From: Parabacteroides distasonis ATCC 8503
Lineage (GTDB): Bacteria > Bacteroidota > Bacteroidia > Bacteroidales > Tannerellaceae
Assembly: GCF_000012845.1 (NCBI RefSeq)
Contig: NC_009615.1
Coordinates: 3,120,501-3,184,500 of the forward strand
Reading direction: 5' to 3'
DNA: 64,000 nt
Positions within the stretch are counted from its first letter, which is position 1; the number at the start of each line of letters is the position of its first letter. A model generated the notes under the pieces. The model made no database searches. It saw only the letters and a program-made list of their open reading frames with translations, and had not been told where the DNA came from. This document shows, in pieces, positions 61,647 through 64,000 of this stretch. Both the position numbers and the translations under genes were made by a program.

Positions 61647-63674
61647 TCAGTAAAGATCATGTACACAGCGAACAAATCTATTGCTATTAGTGCTATTTGT
61701 TGTTTCATATCTGTAACCTGTACCCTTGGCTCCAAAATAATAACACCAATATTTTCTAGCACTCCAATACTGCCCCCCCGTATTGTATAAATAATTTACT
61801 ACTTGATCTGAATTCTGTATCGTATACATAAATTCCAATTCTGCCAAAGTAGGTAATCGCCACGTTCCTGCTTCATAAGAATGATAAACCCCTCTTTCAT
61901 CCGTATAATGCTCTTCATACACCTCACAACGTTTAACTGCTTTATCATAGTTATAACTACCACCAGACACCGTTCCATATCGAGATGCAACTACAAATCT
62001 TGGCGAAACCAATTCATTGGACAACATATCATTTTTTGTTAGTCCTGTAATTTTATCATAAGGATCGCCAATAACTAATGTTCCCGGAGCAATAGTCGTT
62101 ACAGTAAACAAATTGGGATTAGTACTACCCGTCGGACTGGCGGGTGTATTAGTTCCCCCAGACACAACTCCTGTCAGATATTGAGGAGGATACTGATCCA
62201 CTGCAATTCCTAATACTTTCAAACCCTCTACATTATGAACTCCAAAAACAAATTGCTTTGGGAAATAATTCTCTGGTAATTTACTCGTAATTTTAATATA
62301 TCCACTCTTTCCTAAATCTCCTATTATAGACGGATACTGCTTATCTTTATTATCATAGTATCCTGTACCTTTAGTAATAACATTTCCTTTTAACTCATAC
62401 TTTTCATAAGTCGCATAAGATGGTTGATCAATCGTAATATTCGAGCTAGAAGCAAACTCAATCTTATACTCAGTGATATTCGCCATCACCACCTTAGTCT
62501 CCCTAACGAACAAATACTTCAAATCTGCAATAACCACATCCACGACAAACTTTTCCACGCCTTCCCACGGTGTTGTAGATACCATAAAGTTGATTCGTTG
62601 TGTCTTCATGGATATTTTACCTGTAAGCTCATATCTATTACCATGTATGATACCATTTGTCGTACATCCCTCAAGTTCTGTTGTAGGATTAAAATCCTCA
62701 TATTTATAAGAATGATCTTTCTCTTCCTCTATAATACTTCCCTTTGTTACATTTTGAATAGTCATATCCTCATTAAAGGTAGTCGTGACCTGTATCTTTT
62801 GTAAATCACCCGTTACATATATAGACAATGGGGTTAACGTCGTGTTCAACTTCTCATAGGTATAAAAAGGTAACGCAACGCCATTTTGCAATGTAATATC
62901 CTTTGCCGTAGAGAAAGCATCATCATATTGATTATCTCGACCAAGCAATATTAAATCTGATTTCTGATTGATATTCTTGATCGTAAGTTTAGTTACAGTA
63001 TAGAACCACTGGTTAGTTATTTTTGTATCAGCTGTTGCAGACACAGTCTCCGGCTCTTCATCTACCGTAAACTTCATATCGATGCGTGCCGCTAATTGTG
63101 TCATCGGAACAGATATACTTGTCACAGCCGTATTTAGGTCATACGCAGCCAACTCCCCGACCTTTACCAAATTTGAAGCATCAAAAGTTCCACCTGAAAC
63201 GGTTTCCGACAAACCTTTCAGGTTCTCATAAGTAGTCGTTCCCAATCTAGCCAAGTCCTCATAATGCGTTGAATTCGCAATCGCTACGATACGAACCTTA
63301 CCTGTCTTTGCTTGTATATTATCAATTTTATAAGCAATCAATGTTTTTCCATCAATCGTTACGGTAGAATTGGGAATTCCCCCGTCAAACGCTACAGACT
63401 TGTACTCCAAGCACTCACCCACAGTTCCATTCGCCTCATTAAATATAGCGACCACAACATTATTCACTTTTACCTCATCCTCTGTCGAATATGTATACCC
63501 TTCAGCGATATCCCCTCCAGCTTTCGTCATCGCTGTCACTTCTCCCAAAGTAAGAGTCATAGAGAATGAGATATCCCGCCCGTCCTCATTTCCTCGCTGA
63601 ACTTCTTCTTCCGAGTTACAGCTCGTGAAAAGCAGTCCAACAAACAGCACTGATAATATATTCCTTATTTTCAT
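61647..63674 (-). CDS. Fimbrial tip-type lipoprotein with DUF1566/Lcl-like C-terminal domain
   Basis: 675 residues. Lipobox FTSC (Cys19). The N-terminal fimbrillin-like domain has ISFSMTLTLGEVTAMTKAG, VNNVVVAIFNEANGTVG, KVRIVAIANSTHYED and MTQLAARIDMKFTVD. The last about 130 residues (SRYGTVSGGSYNYDKAVKRCEVY, GTWRLPTLAELEFMYTIQ, QYWSARKYWCYYFGAKGTGYRYETTN, NRFVRCVHDLY) look like a DUF1566/FGE-type fold, a lectin-like module often found on adhesins and fimbrial tips. It is co-directional with the neighbouring fimbrial genes. Adhesin role inferred. Confidence 0.78.
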   Translation of the reverse strand: MKIRNILSVLFVGLLFTSCNSEEEVQRGNEDGRDISFSMTLTLGEVTAMTKAGGDIAEGYTYSTEDEVKVNNVVVAIFNEANGTVGECLEYKSVAFDGGIPNSTVTIDGKTLIAYKIDNIQAKTGKVRIVAIANSTHYEDLARLGTTTYENLKGLSETVSGGTFDASNLVKVGELAAYDLNTAVTSISVPMTQLAARIDMKFTVDEEPETVSATADTKITNQWFYTVTKLTIKNINQKSDLILLGRDNQYDDAFSTAKDITLQNGVALPFYTYEKLNTTLTPLSIYVTGDLQKIQVTTTFNEDMTIQNVTKGSIIEEEKDHSYKYEDFNPTTELEGCTTNGIIHGNRYELTGKISMKTQRINFMVSTTPWEGVEKFVVDVVIADLKYLFVRETKVVMANITEYKIEFASSSNITIDQPSYATYEKYELKGNVITKGTGYYDNKDKQYPSIIGDLGKSGYIKITSKLPENYFPKQFVFGVHNVEGLKVLGIAVDQYPPQYLTGVVSGGTNTPASPTGSTNPNLFTVTTIAPGTLVIGDPYDKITGLTKNDMLSNELVSPRFVVASRYGTVSGGSYNYDKAVKRCEVYEEHYTDERGVYHSYEAGTWRLPTLAELEFMYTIQNSDQVVNYLYNTGGQYWSARKYWCYYFGAKGTGYRYETTNSTNSNRFVRCVHDLY

Positions 63675-63706
63675 AATCTTGTATTTTTATTTTACCCGTT
63701 TACACC

Positions 63707-64000
63707 TTAATTATCTTCCATAGGAATGGATATGGTATTATTCAACCAATCTCTTGTATAGCAAAGTAGTTCTGTCTCGACTTTATCTCCAATAATAGTC
63801 ATATTGACAACCAAGCGATAAACATATCCGGATTTAACGCCATGTAAGATATTTCCTTCCTTATTGATCACAAACGGCCTCGTAGTTCTTTCCTCATTGC
63901 TATTTCCTATTTTGAACCGAACCTGCATTTTTACTTGATCACTCTCTGCCTTCGCCAGATTCCGGAAAGAATAAAAAGACAATAGATTCTTATTATCTAC
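63707..64000 (-). CDS. C-terminal end of a fimbrial protein (FimB/Mfa2-like; cut by window end)
   Basis: 98 codons are visible. The frame is open through 64000, so the TTG at 63982 is internal. Visible parts include LSFYSFRNLAKAESDQVKMQVRFKIGN, TRPFVINKEGNILHGVKSGYVYRLVVNMTI and KVETELLCYTRDWLNNTISI. The 'GYVYRLVVNMTI ... V....W' ending is the usual last strand of fimbrial subunits and of FimB/Mfa2 anchors. It is 32 bp upstream of the tip-type gene, so part of the same operon. Confidence 0.65.
   Translation of the reverse strand, partial: VDNKNLLSFYSFRNLAKAESDQVKMQVRFKIGNSNEERTTRPFVINKEGNILHGVKSGYVYRLVVNMTIIGDKVETELLCYTRDWLNNTISIPMEDN

Overview
The window looks like a chromosomal piece of a Bacteroidales gut commensal, most likely Parabacteroides (P. 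distasonis-like). The signs are Bacteroidetes-type promoters (TTTG/TTG, about 19 nt, TAnnTTTG) with almost no Shine-Dalgarno sequences, a SprA type IX secretion translocon beside ruvA, DUF4492-cydA-cydB, fimbrillin-like lipoproteins, TonB-dependent receptors, and a large S-layer-like secreted protein behind an invertible promoter. The genus call is an inference from gene content; no database was searched. No tRNA, rRNA, CRISPR array or complete insertion sequence was seen.

Layout. 1-2737: the end of an unknown gene and a DUF4097-like envelope protein, convergent with an ECF sigma factor operon. 2915-7570: four minus-strand genes (two Tat-exported Gfo/Idh/MocA oxidoreductases, a DoxX membrane protein, a DUF1080 lipoprotein) that fit a periplasmic 3-keto-glycoside pathway. 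7862-10851: DUF4492-cydA-cydB, cytochrome bd oxidase. 10974-14215: a secreted M28 peptidase, RNase Z and a small secreted protein that is essentially only a secretion-tail domain. 14434-19084: a 1091-residue secreted protein (S-layer-like, DUF6383-like C-terminus) whose upstream region carries 20-bp perfect inverted repeats around a 176-bp segment with an outward-facing promoter, read here as a phase switch in the OFF position, followed by about 1 kb of repeat-rich non-coding DNA. 19085-25781: an Rpn-type nuclease, DUF3109 protein, gpmI, a YgjP-like metallopeptidase and a TonB receptor.

25876-33935: sprA and ruvA. 34000-39619: dxs-trkA-trkH plus a secreted SMP-30-like beta-propeller in one tight minus-strand run. 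39620-40237: AT-rich non-coding DNA with phased 10-bp motifs. 40238-42422: a DUF3244 secreted protein and a membrane-anchored TPR/HTH regulator. 42649-51385: inositol monophosphatase family protein, a plug-only TonB-receptor-like protein, tamB and a BamA/TamA-family lipoprotein. 51515-52786: an unrecognised lipoprotein. 52892-55000: ornithine aminotransferase and arginase (arginine to glutamate semialdehyde). 55221-59399: acyltransferase, ddl, RluD-type pseudouridine synthase, PASTA protein and rpmH (L34). 59720-64000: three AT-rich fimbrial-type genes, the last cut by the window edge.

How parts may work together (inference): SprA is the outer-membrane pore of type IX secretion, and several proteins here end in tail domains resembling type IX sorting signals (13895-14215, 14434-17709, perhaps 40238-40603). 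The window may therefore hold the translocon, a candidate cargo and that cargo's DNA-inversion switch. Two near-identical palindromes with compensatory base changes (1333-1366, 23016-23049), plus a related hairpin at 12641-12670, suggest a dispersed structured repeat family used at gene ends.
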